The translations under genes and the position numbers were made by a program. Source: Streptomyces inusitatus (GTDB lineage: Bacteria; Actinomycetota; Actinomycetes; Streptomycetales; Streptomycetaceae). Taken from it: DNA of 38,800 nucleotides. Location: assembly GCF_014651115.1 (NCBI RefSeq), contig NZ_BMWG01000008.1:69654-108453 (forward strand), given 5' to 3'. Positions 18,266 through 28,881 of this stretch are shown here, in pieces. The notes beneath the pieces are model-generated. The model was not told where the DNA came from. It saw only the letters and a program-made list of their open reading frames with translations, and did not search any database. The stretch's first letter is position 1. Every line of letters begins with the position of its first letter.

Positions 18266-19189
18266 CTAGAACTCGACTCGCTCACGCCGCGCGAAGCGCA
18301 TGGTGAGCAGTGCGAACGTCATCGTGACAATGAGCATCGCGATTCCCATCGCGGAGGCGTAGCCGAACTGGCTGTCCCGGAAGGCCGTGACATACAGCCG
18401 CAGCGGCATGACATCGGTCGCGCCGTCGGGTCCGCCGTTGTTCACCGACATGATCTGGACCAGGGCGAAGGCGTCCAGGGCGATGATGCCCATGTACACC
18501 CAGCCGGTCTGCACCGCGTCCCACAGCAGCGGGAGGGTGATCTTGAAGAAGGTGTGGAAGCGGTTGGCGCCGTCCAGCAGCGCCGCTTCGTAGATGTCTC
18601 GCGGGATGGAGGCCATCGCGGCGGAGAACAGCACCACGTAGAAGCCGACATGGCCCCAGACCATGACCGCGCTGATGCACCAGAGGGCGATGCTCTTCTC
18701 GCCGAGCCAGGAGTTCTGGAGGCTGTCCAGACCCACTGTGCCCAGGAGGGAGTTGAGCATGCCGTCGTTGGGGTCGGGGTTGTAGATGTTGAACCAGATG
18801 ACCGCGACGATGGTGATCGAGATGACCTGCGGAAAGAAGAAGACGAACTTGTAGAACTTCGACCCGGTCACACCGGTGACCACTTCGTTCTTCTTGCGCC
18901 GGCCGCCCACGTTGAGCATGAAGGCGAAGAAGAGGCCCAGTCCGAGGGTGACCACCGGGACGAGCGCCAGCATGTAGACGTTGTGGCGCAGCGCGTTCCA
19001 GAAGTCGTCGCTCTCCCAGAGCCGTTCGAAGTTGTCCAGGCCGATGAAGTTGGCGGTGCCGACCAGTCCCGACCAGTCGGTCAGGGAGATCTGGAAGGCC
19101 TGGACGAACGGCGAGAGCACGAAGACGCCGTAGATGATCAAAGGTAGGGCCAGGAAGCCCACGATGAATCGGTATTTGCCGTGTTGCAT
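18266..19189 (-). CDS. ngcF: Sugar ABC transporter permease (NgcF-like)
   Basis: A 307-residue MalF-type permease with six predicted helices. The first helix begins soon after the start (HGKYRFIVGFLALPLIIYGVF) and the EAA loop reads YEAALLDGANRFHTFFKITLP. The long periplasmic loops of E. coli MalF are absent, as usual in the actinobacterial group. ATG 19189 is taken as start: in-frame sequence farther upstream overlaps the binding-protein gene and codes Arg/Ser-rich noise, whereas GGGAAG precedes 19189. It lies 55 bases after the binding-protein stop and 11 before the next permease. Confidence 0.82.
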   Translation of the reverse strand: MQHGKYRFIVGFLALPLIIYGVFVLSPFVQAFQISLTDWSGLVGTANFIGLDNFERLWESDDFWNALRHNVYMLALVPVVTLGLGLFFAFMLNVGGRRKKNEVVTGVTGSKFYKFVFFFPQVISITIVAVIWFNIYNPDPNDGMLNSLLGTVGLDSLQNSWLGEKSIALWCISAVMVWGHVGFYVVLFSAAMASIPRDIYEAALLDGANRFHTFFKITLPLLWDAVQTGWVYMGIIALDAFALVQIMSVNNGGPDGATDVMPLRLYVTAFRDSQFGYASAMGIAMLIVTMTFALLTMRFARRERVEF

Positions 19190-19244
19190 CTGCTTCCCGG
19201 CCCTTCCCCTCTTCTTTAGGACGGATGGCCTGTCGGTGTCGGTG

Positions 19245-20690
19245 TCAGCCGGCGCGCTTGAACTTGGTGACCGAGCTGTCCTGGGCCACCTTGTCGGCCT
19301 CAGCCTGGGTCTTCTTGATCCACTCCGACGCCTTGAGGTCACCGGTGAGCAGCTGGCCGGTCAGGCCGCCGATCTTCTCGTCGGTGAGGGCCGGGTACCA
19401 CTCCTGGAGCTGGAGGCTGATGAGGTTGTCACCGGCCGCCTTGACCGCCGCGCTCGCCGAGGCGAGGCCCGGGGAGAGGGTCATGCCCTCGGTGGCGTCG
19501 ACCACGCAGGTCAGCGACTTGACCTTGGTGGCGAAGTTCTGCGCGTGCTTCTTGGAGAGCATGATGCGCAGCAGTTCCATGCCGCCGAGCGGGTTCTTGC
19601 CCTTGGCGGAGACGATGTACGGCTCGCTGGGCTCGCCGCGCAGGGTGCCGGAGGGCAGCTTGTCGCCGGTGCCGTCGAGCAGTGCGCCGACCGACATCCC
19701 GAAGTCCTTCGGGGTGGTGGGCGCGGCCTCGTTCTCCACCCAGGACCCGTTGGGGATGAAGACGGCCTTGTTCTTGGTCCAGGAGGTCTGGGACTGGATG
19801 TGGGTCAGGCCCTCGCTGCCCTCCAGGAAGTACTTCTTGGCGGCCAGCTCCTCGTAGTGCTCGATGACCTCCTTGACCGCGTCGTTCTTGGTCCAGGCGT
19901 TCGGCTCCAGGTTGTCGATCTCGACCCAGGCCGGCATGCCGCCGATCTTGGCGATCTGGGCGAACAGATTGAAGTGGACGTAGTACGGGTACTTGCCCGC
20001 GTACGTCCAGGGCGCGATGCCCTCCTTCTTGATGTCGCCGCAGAGCTTGACCATCTCGTCGAGGGTCTTGGGGTAGGCCCAGCCCTTGTCCTCCAGCAGC
20101 TTCTGGGAGTACCAGGTGCCGTAGATGGTGAAGGCGTAGTACAGCACGTCGAACTTGTCGCCGTGCTTGCCCTTCTCCAGCGTGCTGGGGTGGATGACGT
20201 CGCGGACCTTCTTGTTCGGGTCGTCCAGCGACGCCGCGTCGAGCAGCACGCCCAGGTCCTGGAGCTGTCCCTGGCTGGAGAGCTTGTTCATGTCCAGGTG
20301 GTTGGCGCCGGAGTTGTCGATGACGTCCGGCGGGGTGCCGCCCGCGAAGCGGGGGGTGAGCTTCGGGCCGACCTCCTGGGTGCCGGTGTGCTTGACCTCG
20401 GCCTGGTACGTCGTCTTGTAGTCGGCCTCCGCGTCCTTGGCGTACTGGTCGCCGAGGCCGCCCTTGAAGATGAACGCCTCCAGCGCGACGCCGTTCTTCA
20501 CGCCGAGCGGGTTCTTCGCCGAGACCGTGCCGGTCTCCTTGGCGGCCGGCTTCTCCTCTGTGCCGCCGCCGGTGGCACAGGCGGAGAGGAAGCCCATCGT
20601 GGGCACGGTGATCAGGCCGAGCGCAGCGGAGCGCTTGATCAGATTACGACGGCCGAGACCCTCATTGTTGTGGGCGGAGGTGGATCCCAT
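19245..20690 (-). CDS. ngcE: GlcNAc/chitobiose-binding lipoprotein (NgcE-like)
   Basis: A 481-residue family-1 extracellular solute-binding protein. The N-terminus GRRNLIKRSAALGLI is a twin-arginine export motif (R14, R15) followed by a hydrophobic stretch and lipobox LSAC (C38), so it is probably a Tat-exported membrane-anchored lipoprotein. Features of carbohydrate binders include GTPPDVID, aromatic residues along the chain (YYAFTIYGTWYS, WTYAGKYPYYVHF) and FIPNGSWVENE. Resemblance to NgcE, and its place next to a Rok7B7-like regulator, point to N-acetylglucosamine and chitobiose uptake. ATG 20690 follows GAGGA at good spacing; the TTG six bases upstream is too close to that site. First gene of the operon. 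Confidence 0.82.
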   Translation of the reverse strand: MGSTSAHNNEGLGRRNLIKRSAALGLITVPTMGFLSACATGGGTEEKPAAKETGTVSAKNPLGVKNGVALEAFIFKGGLGDQYAKDAEADYKTTYQAEVKHTGTQEVGPKLTPRFAGGTPPDVIDNSGANHLDMNKLSSQGQLQDLGVLLDAASLDDPNKKVRDVIHPSTLEKGKHGDKFDVLYYAFTIYGTWYSQKLLEDKGWAYPKTLDEMVKLCGDIKKEGIAPWTYAGKYPYYVHFNLFAQIAKIGGMPAWVEIDNLEPNAWTKNDAVKEVIEHYEELAAKKYFLEGSEGLTHIQSQTSWTKNKAVFIPNGSWVENEAAPTTPKDFGMSVGALLDGTGDKLPSGTLRGEPSEPYIVSAKGKNPLGGMELLRIMLSKKHAQNFATKVKSLTCVVDATEGMTLSPGLASASAAVKAAGDNLISLQLQEWYPALTDEKIGGLTGQLLTGDLKASEWIKKTQAEADKVAQDSSVTKFKRAG

Positions 20691-20932
20691 GCTCAAGTCC
20701 TCGCCTTCATCAGGACTCAGGCGGTGAACAAGTCGCCCGTAGATATCGCCTCAGGCGAAGGGCCCCGCCACCGCGGTCAGTTGCTTTGCCTCCCGGAGGG
20801 AGACATTGAAGCTCGGTCTGTAAGGGTCGGCGGTGAGAACAGAATCCGGGCAGCAGTGAATAGACGCACGACTGTCCGACTCCTGGTTCCCCCTACCCGC
20901 GGCACTGTGTGCGACAGCCTTGCGGGGTGCCG

Positions 20933-20948
20933 ACAGGTATAGTCCACT
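20933..20948. promoter_or_regulatory. dre-like DasR site overlapping a promoter
   Basis: ACAGGTATAGTCCACT, read on the minus strand AGTGGACTATACCTGT. It matches the palindromic dre consensus (A-S-TGGTCTAGACCA-S-T) at 13 of 16 positions by my alignment. On the minus strand, TATACC (20936-20941) is a good -10 with TTGCTC (20960-20965) 18 bases upstream as -35. A repressor bound at the site would therefore block the -10. The distance to the ngcE start is about 245 bases. Confidence 0.5.
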
Positions 20949-21684
20949 TCGCCTCAACGGAGCAAGATCGAAAGCATGGTTGGGCAACAGTCTTTCCCGA
21001 GTTGAGACCTCCCGGATATCTGAGCACCCTCCACGGGCATTCAGCCATGTCAATCCTCGCGGAACACAAGGTTCCAGCCTAAAGACAGCGTCAGAACCCT
21101 TGACATCTATGGTCACTTGCCTCCCTACTGGAGCTTGCGACACGGAATCGACAACGTTGTCCGTATGCGCCTTCGCGCCCTGAAAGGGATGCGCGAGGGC
21201 GGGAGCAGGGCATCGATGGAGTCCGGCGGACCCCTTCACAGACCAACTCCTGTCACCACGGCGCTGGTTGTGTACGTCTCGTCGACGGCGGCGGAGCGGG
21301 CCGGGGCGGCCCTTGAGCCCGGAGACAGAAATCGCTTTCCCCTTCGACGCGACCGAACTGCCGCCCGACCGAAGCAATGCCGTTGGCGACCGTTGACAGC
21401 CGTTGATACCGGAACAGACGGCCGGAAAAGGCCCTACGGAGCCGACGAAGGGTTGACCGAAGGAATACCGGGCGATATCAGCGGCAAGGACATCGAGGTG
21501 CCCGACAGGGATGAAATCGCTGACACCCAGGGAATCCGAGGGTAATCCGGTCGATCTTCAGCCGAAAGCCAGGTGGCTGGAATTCTTCACCACTTCATGG
21601 AGAGAGTTCGGCATCGGATTCCCGTCCGCCTTCGCCTTCGCCATCGCCTTCAGCATCGCCTTCGCCATCGCCGTACGCACGAGA

Positions 21685-21705
21685 GCCCCGCCGGCGCGGC
21701 GGGGC
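21685..21705. terminator. Distal hairpin after lectin gene
   Basis: Arms GCCCCGCC (21685-21692) and GGCGGGGC (21698-21705), loop GGCGC; second of two hairpins downstream of the minus-strand lectin gene. Confidence 0.55.
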
Positions 21706-21715
21706 CCTCCTGGTG

Positions 21716-21745
21716 TTCCGGTCCGGCCCCGGGGCCGGACCGGAA
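21716..21745. terminator. 30-bp perfect palindrome after lectin gene
   Basis: A fully self-complementary 30-mer (15-base halves starting TTCCGGTCCGG) begins two bases past the lectin stop codon. It probably acts as a terminator or mRNA 3' stabiliser. Confidence 0.65.
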
Positions 21746-21747
21746 GG

Positions 21748-22224
21748 TCAGACGGTGGTCAGGCTGATCTGCTCGCCGCTGACCGTCCAGCGCTGCCGGG
21801 ACCCGGAGTTGCACGGCTCCACATTGACGATGCGGGACCTCGGATAGTCACTGGTCAGGCACATGCCCGGGTGCGCGGACTGCGAGATCTGCTCCCCACT
21901 CACCATCCAGCGCTGCCGGGACCCGGAGTTACAGGGCTCCACATTGACGATGCGGGACCTCGGATAGTCGCTGCTCAGACACATGCCCGGGTGCGCGGAC
22001 TGCGAGATCTGCTCCCCACTCACCGTCCACTGCTGCCGGGAACCAAAATTGCAGGGCTCCACATTGACGATGCGAGATCTCGGATAGTCGCTGCTCAGAC
22101 ACATGTTGCCGGCGGTCGGCCCCAGCTCGGCGGGGGCAGCGTCCGCCACGGCTGCCGAGGGCAGCCCTAAGGACGTCACAGCGAGCAGGACGGGGACGAG
22201 GAGCTTGCGGAATACGTCGGCCAT
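21748..22224 (-). CDS. Secreted QxW beta-trefoil mini-lectin, three near-identical repeats
   Basis: A 158-residue secreted protein. Residues 1-29 form a Sec signal peptide (VFRKLLVPVLLAVTSLGLPSA, likely cut after AVADA). The mature part is three head-to-tail 40-residue units (41-80, 81-120, 121-158). Each reads CL.SDYPRSRIVNVEPCN, then SRQ(Q/R)W, then VSGEQIS. That is the Cys-x10-15-Cys-N...Q-x-W pattern of ricin-B-type (RICIN/CBM13) units, and three units make exactly one beta-trefoil. There is no catalytic domain. The units differ at only a few residues, and the DNA repeats with an exact 120-base period. Carbohydrate binding is the family role; the ligand is unknown. ATG 22224 gives the signal peptide. 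Confidence 0.8.
   Translation of the reverse strand: MADVFRKLLVPVLLAVTSLGLPSAAVADAAPAELGPTAGNMCLSSDYPRSRIVNVEPCNFGSRQQWTVSGEQISQSAHPGMCLSSDYPRSRIVNVEPCNSGSRQRWMVSGEQISQSAHPGMCLTSDYPRSRIVNVEPCNSGSRQRWTVSGEQISLTTV
21768..22107. repeat. Three 120-bp direct repeats
   Basis: The landmark ACATTGACGATGCG(G/A)GA recurs at 21821, 21941 and 22061, exactly 120 bases apart, with high identity across each unit; the third copy (N-terminal in the protein) is the most diverged. Encodes the trefoil units of the lectin. Confidence 0.9.
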
Positions 22225-22434
22225 GAGGTGGAGCCCTTCGCGGTCGGCAGATCCGCTTCGGCCGGGACACAGCGACTGGTCCCGGCCCGCGGTTCTGGGC
22301 GGTGAACGACCTTGAGAGGTTCCCCTCAACCCCGACGCCGCACGCGCGGATCTCGCCGGGGCCCGCCCGCTTTGAGGACGCGTTGGGCGAGCATTGGGCG
22401 AGCTTTGAGCGGATCCGGCGGGGGCGCACACGAA

Positions 22435-22472
22435 AGGGCCGCGCCCCCGCCGTGAAGCGGTGACGCGGCCCT
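22435..22472. terminator. Aconitase terminator
   Basis: Arms AGGGCCGCG (22435-22443) and CGCGGCCCT (22464-22472) with an inner CCGC/GCGG stem in the loop. It begins 13 bases beyond the aconitase stop on the minus strand. Confidence 0.65.
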
Positions 22473-22485
22473 CTACGGGTGTCCG

Positions 22486-25266
<2,781 letters not shown>

Positions 25267-25267
25267 C

Positions 25268-25301
25268 TAAGGTAGGGCTTAGTTAGGTAACCCTTACCGA
25301 G
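25268..25301. promoter_or_regulatory. Overlapping iron-box-like sites upstream of acnA
   Basis: TTAGGTAACCCTTACCGAG (25283-25301) matches the 19-bp DtxR/IdeR/DmdR consensus TTAGGTTAGGCTAACCTAA at 13 positions. An overlapping TAAGGTAGGGCTTAGTTAG (25268-25286) matches at 12. DtxR-type repressors bind such sites as paired dimers. They lie 70-100 bases before the aconitase start. The counts are by eye, and regulation is inference. Confidence 0.5.
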
Positions 25302-25328
25302 TGGCGGCTGCGGCACGTCTTCGGCAGA

Positions 25329-25346
25329 TATCTCGATGTCGAGATA
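25329..25346. promoter_or_regulatory. 18-bp palindrome upstream of acnA
   Basis: TATCTCGATGTCGAGATA: perfect 8-bp arms with a 2-base centre, about 130 bases before the aconitase start and 45 beyond the iron box. It is a strong operator candidate for an unidentified dimeric regulator. Confidence 0.5.
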
Positions 25347-25402
25347 ACTCTAGTACATCGGTGCGGCTCGGTCATGCCCGGGCGGCCGGTGTTCACTGTC
25401 AC

Positions 25403-25432
25403 GCCCCCGTCCGGACGGTCCCGGACGGGGGC
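25403..25432. terminator. EEP gene terminator
   Basis: Perfect 12-bp arms GCCCCCGTCCGG (25403-25414) and complement (25421-25432), 11 bases past the stop of the minus-strand phosphodiesterase gene. Confidence 0.75.
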
Positions 25433-25443
25433 GCCGGCATTAC

Positions 25444-27051
25444 CTAGCCGAGGGAGACATCACCTCGCACGACGTAGTGGTCTGAGCGGTGAGGCTTATC
25501 GACGGGCGGGGCGGAGGCCACCCGGCAGAACGTCCAGGAGCTGTTCGCGGGGGCGAAGACGTAGTCGTACTTCACATTGTTTCCGGTGGTGGTGGGCCGG
25601 TCCTTCTTGGTGGCCGGTTCGGTGGGGGTGGCCGGCCGGTCCTTCGCATCGCACTCCTGGTGACCTGCGTCGTAGAACGACTTGGCCACGGGGTCGCCCG
25701 GCGCCGCGTTGAGGTCGCCCCCGACGATCACCCGATAGCCCTTGGCCGTCGCTTTCGCGGACGCGGCCCGGAGCTCCTCGGACTGTGCCAGACGGGTGGC
25801 CGCGTCGGCCTCGCCTCCGTGGCTGAAGTGCGCGGTGCAGGCGTAGACCGACCAGGACGGGACGGTGGCGCAGAGGGCGGTGCGCTGCTCCTTCTTCTTC
25901 GTCACTGTCGTTGTGCCGTCGGGGTTCACCTTCACCGAGCCGTCGAGGTTCGTCACCATCTCGTCGGCGGGCGAGGTCAGACTGTGCGCCTCATAGAACT
26001 TGTTCTCGTCAGGGACGGCGATCGCCACGCCGTACGCTCCGCGATCGACACCATTGACATCACGGGCACACGGCTTCTGAGCCTTGAGGGGCGCATCCTT
26101 GCCACTGGCCCTCACCTTGTATTCGATGGGAGCGAACCGCACATCCCATTCTGAACGGTTGGCCTCCAGCGCATCCTCCAGAGGCCTCGCGTACTTCTCA
26201 CAGAACTCCTGGAGAAGGATGATGTCCGGCCTGAGATCCTCAGGCCTGGGGTCCCCAGGCTTGGGAGTCCCAAGGACCTTCTCCTCGTGCTCCTTCAGCT
26301 GCGCCATGAACTCGGTGGCGAAATTCACCGCCGTGCTCTTGTAGAGCGGACATCGCAGAGCCCCGGTGCCCACGTCCTTGGTGCCGTTGTTGAGACAGGC
26401 GTTCCACGACATCACGTCAAGGCTCTTCGGCGCGGCCGCAGGGGCCTGGGCAAGGGCCCCGGGGCCGGGCACCGGCTCCAGGACGAACCTCTCCCACCCT
26501 CGCGCACTTTCCTGGTTCGCTATCAGCAGCCCCTTGTCCGTCGCGTTGTCGCGCGCGGAGAGGTACTTACCGGTTGTATTGGACTTCAGCGCATATTCAT
26601 CCTTCTCCGAGTCCGGCTTCTCCAGAGTGAAGCGCGCCTCTTCACCGATCGGCCCCTCGCTCTGCGCCCGGATCACTCCCCAGCGCTCGAGATAGTCCAT
26701 CTCCGCAGCCGCATAAAGGCCGTTCTGCGCGGATCTCAGAGTGACTGTTTCGCCGTACAGGTCATTCTCGGTCTGGCGCGAGGTGTGCAGCGTGAAAACG
26801 TGCGGGAGACCGGCATCCCCTGTGGCCGGCGTGCCGGCCTGAACCCGGAGCGCTCCCGTGAGGATGCCCTGATCGGTGTTGGACAGCGTGACGTACTTGC
26901 CGGTTTGAGCGACCTTGATGTGGAACTTCTGTCCGGCGGTCTTGGACAGCTCCGAGGGCTTCGGGAAGGCGGCGGCCCCGGCGGTGGTCGGCGCCAGGAG
27001 TCCGAGCAGGGCGGCGCAGACGGCGAGTGCGCCGCGCATTCGGCTCTTCAT
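25444..27051 (-). CDS. Secreted beta-trefoil + EEP-family phosphodiesterase/nuclease
   Basis: A 535-residue exported protein. Residues 1-27 are a Sec signal peptide (KSRMRGALAVCAALLGLLAPTTAGA). Residues 40-195 resemble a fascin-like beta-trefoil with recurring GKY(V/L) turns (GKYVTLSN at 51, GLYAAAE at 111, GKYLSARD at 161). From 210 on lies an endonuclease/exonuclease/phosphatase (DNase I-like) domain: SWNAC (N217), LLQEFC (E282), CTAHFSHGG, GGDLNAAPGDP (D446, N448) and a terminal SDHYVV (D524, H525). All the metal and catalytic residues of the fold are visible, so it should be active on phosphodiesters (DNA, RNA or a phospholipid head group). It is less GC-rich than its neighbours and probably a recent acquisition. 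AGAGG precedes ATG 27051. Confidence 0.8.
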   Translation of the reverse strand: MKSRMRGALAVCAALLGLLAPTTAGAAAFPKPSELSKTAGQKFHIKVAQTGKYVTLSNTDQGILTGALRVQAGTPATGDAGLPHVFTLHTSRQTENDLYGETVTLRSAQNGLYAAAEMDYLERWGVIRAQSEGPIGEEARFTLEKPDSEKDEYALKSNTTGKYLSARDNATDKGLLIANQESARGWERFVLEPVPGPGALAQAPAAAPKSLDVMSWNACLNNGTKDVGTGALRCPLYKSTAVNFATEFMAQLKEHEEKVLGTPKPGDPRPEDLRPDIILLQEFCEKYARPLEDALEANRSEWDVRFAPIEYKVRASGKDAPLKAQKPCARDVNGVDRGAYGVAIAVPDENKFYEAHSLTSPADEMVTNLDGSVKVNPDGTTTVTKKKEQRTALCATVPSWSVYACTAHFSHGGEADAATRLAQSEELRAASAKATAKGYRVIVGGDLNAAPGDPVAKSFYDAGHQECDAKDRPATPTEPATKKDRPTTTGNNVKYDYVFAPANSSWTFCRVASAPPVDKPHRSDHYVVRGDVSLG

Positions 27052-27145
27052 GCAGATCCTCTCTTCGTCGATTCGGCCGTTGTCAGAGCGTCGGGCTCAA
27101 GATCATTGGCCGGATCAGAGGCGCACATTACGCAGAGGTCCGCTA

Positions 27146-28741
27146 TTACGCGGTGGTCAGCGCGGTGGCGACCATGTGGCCGGAGGCTCCGCCGAGGCCG
27201 GGGCCGGGGTGGGTGGAGGCGCCGATGTGCCAGAGGCCGGGGAGGGGGGTGGCGTGTCGGCCGGAGCCGGGGAGAGGGCGCCAGAGGAAGCTCTGATCGA
27301 GTTCGGCGGAGCCGCCGTAGGGGTCTCCGCAGATCGCGTTGGGGTTGTGGGCGGCGAGGTGGACGGGGCTGATGACGTCCACGGCGAGGATCTTCTCGCG
27401 CAGGCCGGGCGCGTGCGCGGCGACACGGTCGAGGACGCGGTCGGCGTACCCCCGGGCCAGCTCGGGGGTCCAGCCGGCGGTGGTGTCCAGCTCGCCCGCC
27501 GCGTCCCCGAGCGGGGTGAAGGGGACTTCCTGGAGCTGGAGCCAGAGGGCGGCCGCGCCCGGCGGGACCCGGGAGGGATCGAGGACGTACTGCTGGCCGA
27601 CGGCGACGGTGGGACGCCGGGGCAGCAGTCCCGCCTCGGCCTCCGCGCAGGCGATGCCGGTGCTGCCGGAGCCGTCGGAGAGATGGATCAGCGGGATCGC
27701 GGCCAGCCGGCCGTCCCGCCACTCGGGCGGGGCGGAGAGGGCCACGTGGATCTGCATCGCGCCCCGGCCGGGGCGGAAGCGGGCGGCCTCCTCGCGCAGG
27801 CCGCCGACGGCGGCGTCCTCGGGGAGCAGCTCGCCGTAGAGCGCGGTCGGGGTGACCGAGGCGAGCACCGCGCGGCGGGCCCCGACGAACCGGCCCCCGG
27901 CGACCACGCCGACCGCGCGCCCCCGCTTCACGACGATGCGCTCGACCTCGGCGCCGGTCTCGACGCGGACCCCGAGGGAGTCGAGCAGCGAGCGGAAGGC
28001 ATCCAGGAACCGGCCCGAGCCGCCGGCCGCCACGGGCAGGCCGAAGCCGTGCAGGGTGACGGCGAGCAGCGGCAGCATGAAGCCGCCCGGGGCCTGGTCG
28101 GGCGAGAGCCCGGTGTGCAGCAGCCAGGGGGCGTACAGATGGTCGACCTCGCCGCCCCGGAACTCCGAGCGGGCGTATCCCCGGCCGCCCGAGGCGAGCG
28201 AGCGCGGCCACCGTTCGCGTCCGGCGCGTCCGGCGTCGCGGGAGAGCCTGGCGAGGTGCCGCAGCGCCTCGGGTGAGCGCGGTTCGCCGCCGAGCAGCCC
28301 GCCGAGCGACTCCATGTTCCTCTCGTACCGGCGCAGGACGGCGAGGTAGGCGGTGCGGTCGGCCGGGTCGGCGAAGCCGTCGGCGGTGCGCTCGGGGTCG
28401 CGGTGGGCGAGGGTGGCGCGGCCGTCGTCGGCCACGCTCGCGGTGACCCACTCCTCCGTATTGCGGTAGGTGAGGCCGTGCTGTCGCAGCCGCTCGCCCA
28501 GGACCGCGTGGGCCGGGCCGGAGACGAACAGCGGGTGCCAGGAGGAGTAGGTGTCGTGGAGATAGCCGGGGAGGGTGCGTTCCTCGGTCGCGATGAATCC
28601 GCCGATGTCCGCGTTCCGCTCCAGCAGGGCGACCGACCAGCCGGCCGCCGCCAGCTCGGCGGGGGCCACCAGGCCGGTTGTCCCCGCGCCCACGACGGCC
28701 GCGTCGCCGCTCTCGGCCCTCTCCCTCTGGTCTCTCCTCAC
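27146..28741 (-). CDS. CrtI-like FAD-dependent oxidoreductase
   Basis: A 531-residue NAD(P)/FAD-dependent oxidoreductase of the phytoene desaturase/retinol saturase-like group. The dinucleotide fold opens with AAVVGAGTTGLVAPAELAAAGWSVALLER (G18, G20, G23, E41 binding the FAD ribose; motif spans residues 14-42). The C-terminal FAD signature is LWHIGASTHPGPGLGGASGHMVA. Middle features include GGSGRFLDAFRSLL and a conserved VASVTPT-like segment (LASVTPTAL). The substrate is not assignable, and no carotenoid genes adjoin it. The open frame continues upstream, but GTG 28741 places the fold 13 residues in. The ribosome site is weak, so the start is uncertain by some codons. It lies 140 bases downstream of the RCK protein gene, on the same strand. 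Confidence 0.75.
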   Translation of the reverse strand: MRRDQRERAESGDAAVVGAGTTGLVAPAELAAAGWSVALLERNADIGGFIATEERTLPGYLHDTYSSWHPLFVSGPAHAVLGERLRQHGLTYRNTEEWVTASVADDGRATLAHRDPERTADGFADPADRTAYLAVLRRYERNMESLGGLLGGEPRSPEALRHLARLSRDAGRAGRERWPRSLASGGRGYARSEFRGGEVDHLYAPWLLHTGLSPDQAPGGFMLPLLAVTLHGFGLPVAAGGSGRFLDAFRSLLDSLGVRVETGAEVERIVVKRGRAVGVVAGGRFVGARRAVLASVTPTALYGELLPEDAAVGGLREEAARFRPGRGAMQIHVALSAPPEWRDGRLAAIPLIHLSDGSGSTGIACAEAEAGLLPRRPTVAVGQQYVLDPSRVPPGAAALWLQLQEVPFTPLGDAAGELDTTAGWTPELARGYADRVLDRVAAHAPGLREKILAVDVISPVHLAAHNPNAICGDPYGGSAELDQSFLWRPLPGSGRHATPLPGLWHIGASTHPGPGLGGASGHMVATALTTA

Positions 28742-28802
28742 CCCGGGCGGGGGCCTTCCCGGCCCGTCCGCTCCGTCAACGAGCGGTGCGCCCGGGGTGG
28801 TT

Positions 28803-28827
28803 CCGCCCGTGTGGGCCGTCCGGGCGG
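28803..28827. terminator. Hairpin after RCK gene
   Basis: Arms CCGCCCG (28803-28809) and CGGGCGG (28821-28827), within the 140-base gap downstream of the minus-strand RCK gene. Further GGGCCCGG-type repeats sit at 28840-28870. Confidence 0.4.
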
Positions 28828-28881
28828 GAAGGGCCGGGAGAACCGGGAGGGCCCGGAGGGCCCGGCCCGGCTGTCGCTCCG

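Larger units (their letters stand above)
20691..21747. other. 1-kb gene-poor region upstream of ngcE
   Basis: No frame here looks like a protein of known type. The longest minus-strand frame (20751-21377) is Arg/Ser/Pro-rich without streptomycete codon bias. The DNA is noticeably less GC-rich than its neighbours. The ngcE-proximal third carries a promoter-like pair and a DasR-type site. The far end carries a repetitive stretch near 21630-21672 and two hairpins ending the lectin gene. Confidence 0.5.

Noticed and set aside
20751..21377. Possible 208-residue minus-strand gene in the gap before ngcE
   Set aside because: No recognisable domain, mixed composition, no streptomycete third-position bias, and it overlaps the likely ngcE promoter.
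21511..22170. A 219-residue plus-strand protein with repeated LHIDDAGPRIV units
   Set aside because: Those units are the antisense reading of the 120-bp lectin repeats; the minus strand has the signal peptide and QxW pattern.
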